A stretch of DNA of 64,000 nt from the NCBI GenBank assembly GCA_030063045.1, contig JAQSEB010000020.1, forward strand, positions 3,224,001 through 3,288,000, in the 5' to 3' direction. The translations under genes and the position numbers were made by a program. Under the pieces are notes generated by a model that made no database searches, was not told the origin of the DNA, and saw only the letters and a program-made list of their open reading frames with translations. This stretch comes from Pratylenchus scribneri. Its lineage: Eukaryota > Nematoda > Chromadorea > Rhabditida > Pratylenchidae. This document shows positions 40,789 to 54,330 of the stretch, piece by piece; positions within the stretch are counted from its first letter, which is position 1, and each line of letters begins with the position of its first letter.

Positions 40789-41649
40789 TTTCTTTCCAAA
40801 AAATAAAAATAATATATGAAAAAATTAGTAAAAAAACCGTTCACAAAAAAATTTCGAATATTGATAAAAATATTAAAAAAATTTTTTTATTTATTAAATT
40901 TAATTTTTCTATGATTTTTAAATCTCCGGTATTAAAAATAGTTTTCCTAATTTGAGAATGGGAAATGGGAAAGGAATTTTTGTTGATAGAAATATTTTTA
41001 TTCCATTTTTATATTCACCTATTTGATATTTCCAATTTCATAGATTGTCTCTCCGAAGTCCCATCCTATGCCTTGTGATTGTGATCCCAAAATGCAAAAA
41101 TGTCAAACAAACAATTTTTCATATTTTTTATTTGCCCAAATGCTTTTTGGCCCATGGCATTTCCCCAATCGCTCTAAAATTTCCCCTTTTTGGGATTTGG
41201 CCGCCCAAACATTGTCGACCAAGTTTGGAACATTTTGGCTCAACTTTTTTTGGATACGGATTGGAAAAAGATGTGCAAATATTGGATGGGATTGAAGCCA
41301 AAAATTTTTTTGGAAGATTTTATACAAATATTTAAAAAAGTAAAATTTGGTACAAATGATATCATAAAAAGTTCAAAATATTCAAATTTTTGGGTTTCTT
41401 TTCTGCCAAAATTCAGTCGAACATATAAAGATCATTTGAAACAGAAAAAGAGAAGCACAAAGTCCAATAAAATTTTACCAATGAATTTTGCCAAATTCGT
41501 CATTTTAATTAAAATAATAAAAATATGATTTTAAATTTATTTAATTAATAATAAAATAAATTAATTACAGTACAATTCGCATTTTGTTGCATAAACGCTC
41601 AATTCAGTGGCATCCTTAAATTCAATTATAAGTGCCAATGCCATCAATG
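40789..41649. other. Intergenic region with an unassigned open frame
   Basis: Upstream of the ShKT gene. A plus-strand open frame of 112 codons (41190-41528, Lys/Phe-rich, VDQVWNILAQLFLDTDWKK) is present and an overlapping frame starts at 41068 (MPCDCDPKMQKCQTNN). Neither shows a recognisable domain or good splice support, so I do not call a gene. Confidence 0.3.
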
Positions 41650-41875
41650 CCTCTGGCCTTTTCCTATTCATCCTACTGTACCCCCACTTTTTGCCTAATC
41701 GCCCTGTCACCCCATCAATCAAATATTCTGCCTTTATAAATCAGTCCTTTTTCATTTCTTACAATTAAGTTGCTTTACCCTTCACAGTGTTATCACATTT
41801 TCCGGCACAATTAATAAAGAATAATTTAAAGTCGAATTTCTCCTTTATCCATCTAAAAAAAGAATCCGCCGCTGA
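41650..41875 (-). repeat. Dispersed ~300 bp repeat, copy B (incomplete)
   Basis: Minus-strand copy: on the plus strand it reads TTCCTATTCATCCTACTGTACC, TTTTTGCCTAATCGCCCTGT, CATCAATCAAATATTCTGCC and TTTTCCGGCACAATTAATAAAG, the reverse complements of motifs in copies A and C. The GC-rich terminal part is missing. Confidence 0.8.
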
Positions 41876-43527
41876 TCCGCGGATTCAATTTCATTATATT
41901 ATCATTTTGTAAAAGAAATCAATCGATGAATACAAACAAAATGCCGTCGTCAACCATCCAATCAATTCAATGGTCTCCCTTTGTTTTTGCCTTTTGCCAA
42001 CCAAATTTCTTTCCATTTCATTCCCAATTTCATTTCTTCTCTCTCTTTTTCCCTTCCATTTCTCTTATTCAGTAATCAGTGGAGCCATTAAGCCATCAAG
42101 CAAATCGGCGAGAAGGTCATTGGCCATTCTCGCGAAAACATTGGCCAAAAATCAAAGCATCCTTTTAGTCTAATTCTGACTTAATTGACTCCGTCTTCAA
42201 TTAAATGTTTGCGGATAATTTAATTCCTTCTAAATTAGAATATTTCTTCTTTTCATTCAAAATTTTATTATTGAGTTCTATTAAGTTGCACACAGCCTAT
42301 TTCCACATCCCTTTGCCATTTCCTTAAATATTCAGAATATTTTAATAATTTGATAATAAAAATCCGATTTGATTTTGGATAATTATTTATTTGTTTTAAT
42401 TATGAGTTCAATGTTAAATATGACTCAGGATTATTGAAGCATAGGCTTATTTTGGCACAATAGTAATCAATGCTCAAATTTTCCATAGATTGTATAGGAC
42501 AACCCAAAATGATGAAATCCGGCCGAGGAGAACATAGGAATAAATTTAGGAATTCACATTGCTAAAACCGACAGTCTAGCCTTATTGCCTTTTCGGGGGG
42601 TTTAAAAGTTTGGAGCCTGGGTCTTAAAGGGCAAGGTTTAAGACATTTAGGTTATGGAACCTTTGGGAGGATAGGCTGGCAGCACAGAAATAGCCGATGA
42701 TGAATCGGTCAGCTCCGCACCGCACCGAAAAATTTTGATCAAATTGCTGCTTACTTAGAACAACGCTTACCAATTAGTAAGAATGCTATTTAAGCTTAAA
42801 TTGAAATAATTATTGTGTCCATTGTGTTTACATTCCTCTATCATTCGGGCTGTGTCCATTAGGGATCGGAAGAGACGAGACTCTCGCCAAGATTTTCCGA
42901 GATCTTGGGCAGAGACTGGACCGAAACTCACTGCCGAGTTCTCAATCAGACAGCAGGTCGGCTTGCTGGTCCAATCGAGACCTTTAGAATGCAATCCATC
43001 CCATCACAATTGTGCGGATCAAGGCATACCTCAAATTCTAATCTACCTATTCATTTTCCCCTCGCCAATTTAAATTCCCTCCCGCCCAATCCCTTATTTT
43101 TAGGAGATGACTAGGGTGGATCATATGCCAAAAAGCCTGATTTGAGAGCCCGAAATTCTATAATGAAATTGAGGGAAATCAAAACAAAATTTTAGGGCAA
43201 GAAGCATTGGTATCGAGTCACAAAAATGGCCAAGGGGGAGGTGGGATTGCAGGCAATAGCAGGTGGCCGAATTGTAATTGAGAGAATTTTGCAAATAAAA
43301 TGAAAGGACCTTTCCTTTCTTTCAATTCCCAAATTCATTTCATTTTATCCATTTTCTTCTCCCCTCCAGTGCCAATTTTGATGGAAAATTTTTATTACTA
43401 AATCCAAAGAAGGAGACAGAAATTGTTGAGTAACAAAAAAAGGAGAGGAATAATTCATAAATTGTCAAATCAAATTACAAAAATTTTATTTGATAAATAT
43501 TTTAATTTATCAGATTTTGAACGAAAA
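41876..43527. other. Intergenic region
   Basis: Mostly AT-rich. 42830-43030 is a GC-richer island with short self-complementary pieces (for example TTTTCCGAGATCTTGG) and open frames on both strands, but no recognisable product. 42590-42720 is also GC-richer. No tRNA or other RNA gene was identified. Confidence 0.3.
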
Positions 43528-46270
43528 ATGTGGAAATTTGCATTTCTAATTTGTTCTATTTTGGCCAATTTTGAAATGGTTAAAGCCCCAAACTCATTAA
43601 TAGCCTCAAGCAATTTAGTGAATTCAGCGGCATTAATTGGCCCATCTAATTTTGGAGGTATTGCATTTTAAAAAAATTAGAATTATTTCCTAATTTGTCA
43701 TTTATATAGGACCTAATCCACGAATTGCAGGATCCGGTAAATCAAATTTTCTTACTATGGCAAAAAAGAGTGAACATGGTAAATTGTTTTATGATATGAA
43801 TTATTTAATAACAGAATTGAGATTATAATAATAACAAATTTAAATATTTAAATTGAAATTTTTCATTTTAAGGAATTAAATTAAATAAAAATTAATTTGA
43901 AGGTGATGCCGATAGTCAATTTCACAACCAGCATTCAAACAAAAAAGGTGTATATTTTTAATATTTAAAATTAATTAATTGGAATATTAGACGGACTTTC
44001 TAAACACAGTGATGGCCATCATCCGAATGCACCGGTGCACCAAAATAAACCAAAAAATGGGCAAATGAACCCTATTAAAAAGTTGGCACAAATGCCGTTG
44101 AATGCCCTTTACAAAATTCTTCGTCCAATTGAATTTGTTTTGGAAGTTATGATTATGGCACCAATTATTTGGGCTTCACTGCAGAAAACTGTAAAAATTA
44201 AAGGGGAATTATTCATAAATTTTTTTAATATTTAGAATGATTCATTTACAGAAGAATTGAAGGACAAAGAACCGGAACGAGAATATTTCATTGAGGCCAT
44301 TGAAGCATTAATGAATTTGGCCAATTCCGCTAGCCAAAAATTAGAGGAAGAAGTCGGCAAAATTTTGGAAAAACATCAACACGAAAATCAATTTAATGTG
44401 AAAAAATTGAAAAAAATTGTTGTTAATGTGCTTGTGCTGTTGGAGGGAGGAGAGGTGAAAAAATAAATTAAAATTAAATAATTAAAAAAATAAATTGGCA
44501 ACAGAATGTTCAAATTCCGCCAAAATTGAATCCAATGGAACATCTTTTGGTGAAAAGCCTAATAAAGGGAAAGAAATTTGAAGAGGGATTGAAAAGTGCC
44601 TTGGGCACATTGGCCAATGTTGGGAAGGATGTGGGCAAATTGGCTACCCAAGGGGCAGTCGCAATGTTGGCCATAATTTTGGCCCCAATTGAATTTGGCG
44701 GCAGAGCTTATATCGTCTTCTCCATCATGCACCCAAAACATCAAGTTTGTGGTGGAATGGAAATTGTTTATCCAAATGAATATTTTTAGAATTTATTTTA
44801 ATTCATTTTTAATGTCTTTAGGACATAAAATTATTAATTCTGACAAATTTCAAGGAAAAATTTAGCGAATTTTAAATAAGTTGATAAATATTTATGAATT
44901 AATGAGGAATAAATTTTTTTTTGCTATGGAAAAAAAACCAATTTTTTCATTTCAGTATGAAAAAAGTGCCAATTCGCATTATTCATTGAAATTACGAATT
45001 TTATTTGCGATGGATAGATTCCAAAGATGGCTGGGCGAAATTGGAAATTCAATAAAAAAAACGGAAGAATTTAAGAAAAATATAATGAAAATATTTGGTG
45101 GCAACCAAATTGAAAATGAATTCGGCATTGGCAATTTGGAGAAGGAATTTGATGAAATTTTGAAGGAAAGAATGGGAGCAAAAAATGCAAATGATTTTAA
45201 TTCAATTTTGAGAACATTAAATGATCAATTAGAATTTCATAATGGAATTAAAATGACTGAATTGGGTGCAGCAGAGAGGTGGGAAATTGCTGAATTTTGC
45301 ACACTAAATTATCAATTTTTAAGTGAATTAAATTTTGCAATTTAGTTACCATTATATAGCCCTTATATTTGTATTGAGAAAAAATTAGTGAAAGAATTAT
45401 TAGAGTTTGGCCTAGGCTCTCGCCCCGAGCCTTCGCCGGAGGCCTCCCCTCATTGGCCCAATGAACGGGATAAGGATAAAGGCGAAACTCGTCTTTAAAT
45501 TATTCTTTATTAATTGTGCCGGAAAATATGGTAATAATGTGAAGGAGAAAAGGCATTTTAGAAGAGAAAGGGGGCGGGTTTAAAAAGGCAGATTGGGGCA
45601 ATATTTGATTGAAAGGGTGACGGATGAACAAAAAAGTGGGGGTACAGTAGAACAAATAGGAAATAGGAAAGAAAGACGACTTAGGCATTGTTGCCTTTGA
45701 CAAGTATAAATGAACAAAAAAAAAACTAGAAAATAGATCAAAATTGAGCAATTTTCGTTTTCATAATTTTCTCATTATTTTTAATAAGTCATTTTAAAAT
45801 CCGAAATGCTGATTACTAAAATTGTTTATCAGACTTTGTTGAAATTTGTGAGCAATTTTGGAAAATAATAAAAATTCACATTTGAAAATAATTATTCTTT
45901 TAAAGATTTTAATGACAAAATTTTACAAAAAAAAAGGAAATAATTTTACAGTGATGTGGAATTTGATTTGGAGGATGAGGATACACAATCGGAATCATCC
46001 CCCCTTAACCTCAATGGATTGAGCCAACCCAACGGTGATAATGAAGAAGAAAATGATCCAAATAATGACCTTGGACATGGACATGGACATGGACATGGAC
46101 ACAACCATCCGAATCCAAGACCAAAACGAGGCATTAAAGATAAAGAGCAAAAAGTTGTGGGATTCCTTGTGGAGGAGGAAATGGGGGAGAATAAAATTCG
46201 TTTGCATTTCATCGTATCCCCGAATCCTGGCATAAATATAATGGATTTGAAATTTGAGGGCATCGAATGA
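43528..46270 (+). CDS. Secreted orphan protein, possibly with acidic and Gly-His C-terminal exon
   Basis: Signal peptide MWKFAFLICSILANFEMVKA, start at 43528. Exons then encode NSLIASSNLVNSAALIGPSN, a His/Asn/Lys-rich stretch (HSNKKDGLSKHSDGHHPNAP), LYKILRPIEFVLEVMIMAPI (amphipathic/hydrophobic), FIEAIEALMNLANSASQKLE, KLKKIVVNVLVLLEGGE and LGTLANVGKDVGKLATQGAV ... AMLAIILAPIEFGG. After HPKHQ (donor at 44745) two endings are possible: a short exon 44822-44875 (DIKLLILTNFKEKFSEF then stop), or exon 44956-45278 (YEKSANSHYSLKLRILFAMD...) joined in phase by donor GAGAG/GTGGG to exon 45953-46270 (DVEFDLEDEDTQSE, a GHGHGHGHGHNH run, and VVGFLVEEEMGENKIRLHFI). The Gly-His run could bind divalent metals. 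The intron between these two exons contains repeat copy C. No family recognised; alternative gene splits are possible. Confidence 0.55.
45400..45715 (+). repeat. Dispersed ~300 bp repeat, copy C
   Basis: From GGCCTAGGCTCTCGCCCCGA to TTAGGCATTGTTGCCTTTGA. Includes TTAATTGTGCCGGAAAATAT, GGGGCAATATTTGATTGAAA, GGGGGTACAGTAGAACAAAT. Most similar to copy D. Confidence 0.88.
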
Positions 46271-46801
46271 ATTGTTTTCCCCAATATTTTTGGCGATTAT
46301 CGCAAATCATTTTCGTAAATTCTATCATTATTATTATTGAAATATGTTTTCATCCATTTTATTCAATATTTACATTATTCTTCGGGATTCAAAAATTTAT
46401 TCTATTGCTATGATAAAATTGCTTTATTTCGGATACAAATATTTATTGCTTTTCATCTGAATCAACTAATAAAGGGACGGTGGTGGCGAAACAATCCAAA
46501 AACATTAAAAAAAATGATGGAATTTTTGGAAGCACAAGAGGCATTCCAAATTTATTTTCAGCAGAGGTCAATCCATAAATGCCATTTTAAATTAATCCGG
46601 GATTCGAACAAATTAGGAAGCTGACACCTTTAAATTATTTTTGATTGGATTTTATGTGCTTTTTTAAAATCCAGTGAAATTATTTTCCAATTCTTTAAAA
46701 TTGGAAAATTTTGGTCTTAAATTTTATTTGCAGTTAAATTTTTGTTTATGGCACATTCACATTTGTGAAATTTAGGTATTTTACTTCAATTCAATTTCTT
46801 T
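46271..46801. other. Intergenic spacer
   Basis: 530 bp, AT-rich; 3' regions of two convergent genes. No additional feature seen. Confidence 0.4.
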
Positions 46802-47629
46802 TCATTTTTGGCCTGCAGCAGTCTTCCTTCCACTACCGTATTTTTGTTGTAACATTTTGTATTTTTCACCCGATCCTAACATCATATGCGTATGGCAAAA
46901 CCAAATTGGCGATCGTTCATCGTGCATAAACTGCAAAATAAATAATTATTTTTTAGTACTTTATTTTTTGATTTGACACTCCATATCCGTACCAATGATA
47001 ATGCCTAAGGGTCTTTCCTATTTGTCCTACTGTACCCCTCATTTTTTGCCTAATCGCTTGTACCGTAACCCTATCAATCAAATATTGCCCCAATCTGCCT
47101 TTTTAATCCACCCTTTTCATCTTATATTTTTTACCGTTCAATTATTATTCACATTTTCCGGCACAATTAATAAAGAATAATTTTAAGTCGAGTTTCCCCT
47201 TTGTCCCTATCCCATTCTTTGATCCACTGGTGGCTTATTAAACTTCCGGTAAAGGTCGGAGGTTGAGGAGCCTAGGCCCATTCTCGTCCCAAACAACTTT
47301 AGCCCAGATTAGAACAAATACACTCAATTTGATTAAGAAAAGTAGATTATTCCCTTATAGATATATTTGGTGCATAATAAAAATAAAATATTTTGCCTGC
47401 AAATTGATGAGCCCATCATCGCGAGAACAACTCCCCGGTTGCAATTGGCATTCACAAATTGCGCATTTAAAGCAGGATTTGTGCACTTTTAGAAGAAATA
47501 TTTTTTTTTTGCATAATTTGCTTAAAATTTACTTGTGAATTTTTCACATTGAACTTTTTCATCCATCACATCGATCCAATTTCGGCAAACATGGCAGAAT
47601 TTTTTTGTTGGGCCACAGCTAAAATTCAT
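46802..47629 (-). CDS. Single LIM-domain protein
   Basis: Three exons: 47629-47533, 47485-47397 and 46930-46802, about 105 residues. One LIM zinc-binding domain can be read: CHVC, then NWIDVMDEKVQCEKFTM, HKSC, FKCAIC, ECQLQPGSCSRDDGLINLQ, and CHTH as the last ligand pair (C-x2-C, H-x2-C, C-x2-C, C-x2-H). The tail is HMMLGSGEKYKMLQQKYGSG followed by RKTAAGQK. Small one-LIM proteins (CRIP-like) act as adaptors in nucleus or cytoskeleton; which applies here is unknown. Intron 1 is GT-AG; intron 2 (47396-46931) uses a GC donor (TTGCAG/GCAAAA) and is enlarged by repeat copy D. Confidence 0.75.
46995..47300 (-). repeat. Dispersed ~300 bp repeat, copy D
   Basis: Minus-strand copy, reading on the plus strand from AATGCCTAAGGGTCTTTCCT through TACTGTACCCCTCATTTTTT, ATCAATCAAATATTGCCCC, TTTTCCGGCACAATTAATAA to GGAGCCTAGGCCCATTCTCG. 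Inserted in the second intron of the LIM gene. Confidence 0.88.
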
Positions 47630-50600
47630 CGCTTAAATGAATTTGGATTCCTGTTGAATTGATTGGCCGGATAAATGTGGAATAAAAGACGGAAAGAGAA
47701 TGAAAAACCACATTGATTTAATGGATTAGTTTAGCTTCCGTCGAGACAGCTGACTTTTGGTTTCATTCTTCACACATTTTTTTTATTATTTTACATTTTT
47801 CTACATCTCAGTTTTATTCAATTTTATTTCTTTGCTTGAGCTTTTTTTATTCCACAAATATAATTAATTACCCCATTAACCAAAAGCAAAAAATTAATCT
47901 TCCAAAATAAAATTACGAAAACAGAGTTTTTGCCTTAAATGGAAATGTACAAATAGTTTAAAAATAATTTGTATCTTCTCAATGCTTTATTTAAGTTATA
48001 ATAATTTAAATATATATTTTTAATTTTAGAATTTTTAAAAATTTATTTAAAATGTTATATTCTAGTTCTAAATGAGTGATATAAAAATTCAATTTTATGG
48101 TATTATAATATAATTCCTAATTAAAATTCATTCTAAAATCAATTAAATTAATATTCAATTTTGATGTCATTTAAAATTTAGAACATTGTGTGAAAAACAC
48201 GTGAAATATTTATGGACCGAATATGAAAATATATGACAGTTGCCCATTTTCTCCCTTCAACAAAGTGAGGGCGCGCCTGGGCAAACAAACATAAAACATA
48301 TCCAATCCATCGTTAATTAGCTTAATTGAAAGCCTCTTCGTGGGTAGGGGATTACAACTTTCCCATGATTTTATTCCTTTAGGAGAATCTAATAATAATC
48401 TTCTTAATATGCCTTCAGGGTTAACCCATACAAATTCATACAAATAAAATTGAAAAATTTATGTTTTTCATGAGAATTAAATGCCAAAAAAACTTTTTAT
48501 GCAATTTAAATAATTTATTTTAATAATATCCTTTCTTCATCCATCAATCCCTTTATTTCAAATTCCACTTCATTCATTCAAGCCTTCGCCTCCTCTGCCG
48601 GAGCATTTGCTTGTCTTTATCTTTCCAAATCCCTTTGCTCTCCTTCTTTTCTTTACGAGGGATAAAATTTCCCTTACGGCTTTTCCTGCTGATGAATTGG
48701 AATGGAGGGATATGGAATGGAATGGGATGAAGCAGCGCACAAATGTGTGTTTGGATTGGATGCCTGAGGCCAATGTCCCCCCATAATCCCAACATTGCCA
48801 ACTTCAACCATCCATTATCGATCCACCTCAATCCTCACTGAAAATGAGGGAAAAAAGGAAGCTGTGGTCGACGGCTGGCAGCAATTTGACACACACGAAA
48901 AGCGCCCTCCAGCGATATAGAAAGAGGAAGAGGAAAAGCTGCCAATCCACTGCTTTTCGTTCCCTCCTCTTCTCGCATTCACTCAATTCACATCAGTAAG
49001 CCCAGCAGTCGGTCCGAGTCCGCCTTGCTTTTTTGCCTTCCGTTAGAAGAGGCAAAAAATTAAGCTGCTGCTTGACTGGCTTTTTTTGCTTCAATGGTAG
49101 ACTGAAGTGAGTCGGAGACGTAAATCCTCCATTCTTTTCCCTTTCTTTGTCCATTTTTCTCTACAAATTTGTGTCCAAATTCGGCTCAATTATAATATTT
49201 AATAATTTAGATAGGCCATTTTGTACTTGTAAAGCTATAAGCTTATAGAAATAAGTGAAATGGCATATGACAAATTAATACATTTTGTATCATATTTCAT
49301 ATGCAAAGTTGCAAAGGAAATTTGTATCATTAAAGGCATATAAAATACTAAAAGATAAGCATTCATTTAGCGAATTCGTAAAATTTTGATTGATTTTCTT
49401 CCGAATTTTATCCATTCAAATATTTTTTTGTCCCATTTTTGTGCATCACAATTATTATTTTAGGAGTTAGGGATAAAATTGTCACCTTTTGTCGACTGGC
49501 GAATTGACCGGAAATGTAATAATAATTGAAGGGGAATTGTAGGCCTTTATTCTTTCTCTTTTTTCCATCCGGCTCCATTTCATTCATGCGCCAATTCCAC
49601 GCGAAGCATTGATAAATTCATGGGTGTGTGTGCCGTGGCATTGCGCATTGCCTAGTGCCTATGTCCCATTTCCCTCCGGTATTGGTTGCCATCACAATTT
49701 TCATTACCACTTCAATCTTGGCTTATTTCACATTTTCCCACCATTCTCGACTTTATTTCCCATGCATTTTTTGATATTGTATGCTTCGAGTGTTCATTCC
49801 CTTTTTATTACATCAAATATAAAATACTCCCTTGGGGAAAATTCAAGTTCCCGTTCCCATGAATGTTAGCTTTGGCAATTAATAAGAAATAAATTTCCTC
49901 CTTTAAAGTTTATTTTTATGATGTCGAGATTTAAGCGTAATTTCTCTCTCATTATTAGAAAAATGAATAAAAAAATTCCCACTGAGAGGCCTATGTGCCA
50001 AAATGAACGGCAAAATTGGTTTTTTTCCACTTTTCCATAAATATTTAATGACTGGCCTATGGCCTTGAGGACATTTTATGATTATTGTCGAAAATGAATG
50101 TGCAGTGATTATTTTTTTGATGCTTTTCCCTCATTTAAATTATTTTTTATGCCAATTTTAAATTTTAATTCATTGGAAAAATTTAAAAAAATTTATTTTT
50201 TTCCCATATTTCTAAACTTGTTCATTCTTCATTCGAAAATGGTTTTGGTCCGCCATTGAAAATTATGGAGGAAAGAAGAGAAAATAGAAGAGAAAAAGGG
50301 AAGCGAAAAAGAGCATATAAATAAAATAGGGCAAGGAATCGATTGGCAAATTGCTGCTCTGCTCTATTCGCGTCGAACATAGTCAGTCGATGGGGTATTC
50401 CATTTTTCAACCCACCCAAAACCATGGGGGCCGCTTGCTTTTATTCTCCTAAAATTTATTTTTGGCTTCATTCCACAATCAATTAATTGGGAAAATTGCC
50501 AAATTTTCATGATCATGAGAATAAAAAAAGGCACACACGGCTATACTTTTAGAATTAGACAAAAATATTTTAAAAATGCATTCGGATTTTTCAACTCATC

Positions 50601-52222
50601 TAGTAAAAATTCAATTGAAATTTCAATTTTTAATTCAATAGCTAGAGAAGAGAACATTTGGAGGCATTGGACCAGAATTGTTGGAAAATTAAATATCAAT
50701 ATTTTACGTCAGCAAACAAAAATTTATTGGAGCAAAAAGACTAGTGGCGCAATCATTCAAGAGTCAAGACTCAACAAAATGATGTTAGAAAAATTCACAA
50801 TTTTTCAGAATTTTAAAAAAACCAAGTAGTTTAAGATGAGATTCTTGGGTCCTGATTAATTTAATAAATAGTAAAATTTGTTTAGAAATTGTTCTAATCA
50901 ATTTCATAAATAAATAACAACACAAAAATAACCACAATTCCTGTCCATAAAATCATGAATTTTCCCCTCCAATATATTATCAAAATCACCAGCCTGCAGA
51001 GGGATGTTTCGTATTTTGAGTTCCCCAAATTCTCTGGGCCCATTCCCTCGCAATTTTTATTTTTAATCGCCTTCCATTTTTGCCTCCTCTCTGTAATAAA
51101 AAATTTCCCATTTATTTTCTATTTCATTGCGGCTGGACTGATGAAATAGGGTGGAGGGAATTTGAGGCAGTCGAGATCGAGAGTAGAACGTCATCATCAT
51201 TTCCCAGAAAAATCAATAAATTCCATTTCTTTTCAAACCAACGATGCCGCTAATTTTTCCAAATTTTTAATTTTTAAAATTTCCCATCCATAAGAATATT
51301 TAAAATTTTCATTTTTTCTTTTAAAAAAGCAATCCCGACATTTATTAATTTAGTTTTGCTTTTTATCATTAGGCATATGATTTTTATGATGGGATTTTTT
51401 CCATTCCTTTTCCTTCTTTCTAATCACTGAAATCATTCTTTAATGAATAATGATGATAAGAAAGAATGAATTACTAATAAAAATGATATCACATTCCCGA
51501 ATTAATCTTGTTCGGGTTTCGGGATATGGTCAATGGAATTAGGAAGCTAATTAAAAGAACAATTGGCATTTTGATATTTCCATCTTTTCATAAATGACAT
51601 TTCCTCCTATTTCCATTCCCGAATCCCGACTCCCGAGTCCCGACTTCCAATTTAAGAGAGCAGTCTCAGAACTCTTAAGCCCACAATTGTTATTCACACT
51701 TCTCCAATTGTAAAAATATTGGACAATTAGGAACTAAAGGAGTAAGGACCCGACAAAATCTAATGATTGACTTTGTCTTTTCATCAAACCTTAAATTAGA
51801 TTTGTCTACTAGCAAGACTAAACCACAAATAAAACAATAATAATAAGTAAGCGGCCTTTACATTTCGCGTATTTCGTGCTTTACTTTTTAAATAATTCTG
51901 CTTAAATTTACAGGTTTAAATAAAAGTAGCAAAATAAATAATCCTTTCTTCTTTGCGAATAAAACCAACAACAATTCAAAAATCATTATCCAATCAGCAT
52001 ACAGCCAAACATAGTGCAAATCTTCAATAAAGACTCCAAAACATCACAAAAAGGTTTGCCAAAACAATAAAATGAAAAATTGGAAAAACTTAAGGTCTTA
52101 TATTATACCAAAAGAGTTAAGGTCTTATAATAAAAAGTTAAAGTCTTATTCCAATTTTCATTTTACAAATATATCAAATCAATAATCAACCCTCTCATTT
52201 TCAGCCAATCTTCACAACAAAA
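47630..52222. other. 4.6 kb gene-free region upstream of PP2A catalytic gene
   Basis: No gene recognised. 48540-49130 is GC-richer and includes short direct repeats of AGTCGG and GAGTCGG-like words; with its position upstream of let-92 it could hold a promoter or non-coding first exon (GAAGTGAGTC at about 49103 looks like a donor). 51600-51650 has CCCGA-rich repeats (CCCGAATCCCGACTCCCGAG). A minus-strand open frame at 48210-48443 shows no known domain. Confidence 0.35.

Positions 52223-54330
<2,108 letters not shown>

Noticed and set aside
41045..41528. Overlapping plus-strand frames (75-112 codons)
   Set aside because: No domain, no signal peptide and no convincing splice sites; stops separate the frames. 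Kept only as an unassigned open stretch.
42813..43114. Open frames on both strands in the GC-rich island
   Set aside because: No start context, domain or splice support; the composition explains the lack of stops.
46590..46620. Box-B-like GGGATTCGAAC on the minus strand
   Set aside because: No box A or acceptor stem at the right distance, so not a tRNA.
48210..48443. 77-codon minus-strand frame
   Set aside because: Reads like protein in places but has no domain, no neighbouring exons and no start context; a decayed mobile element is equally likely.
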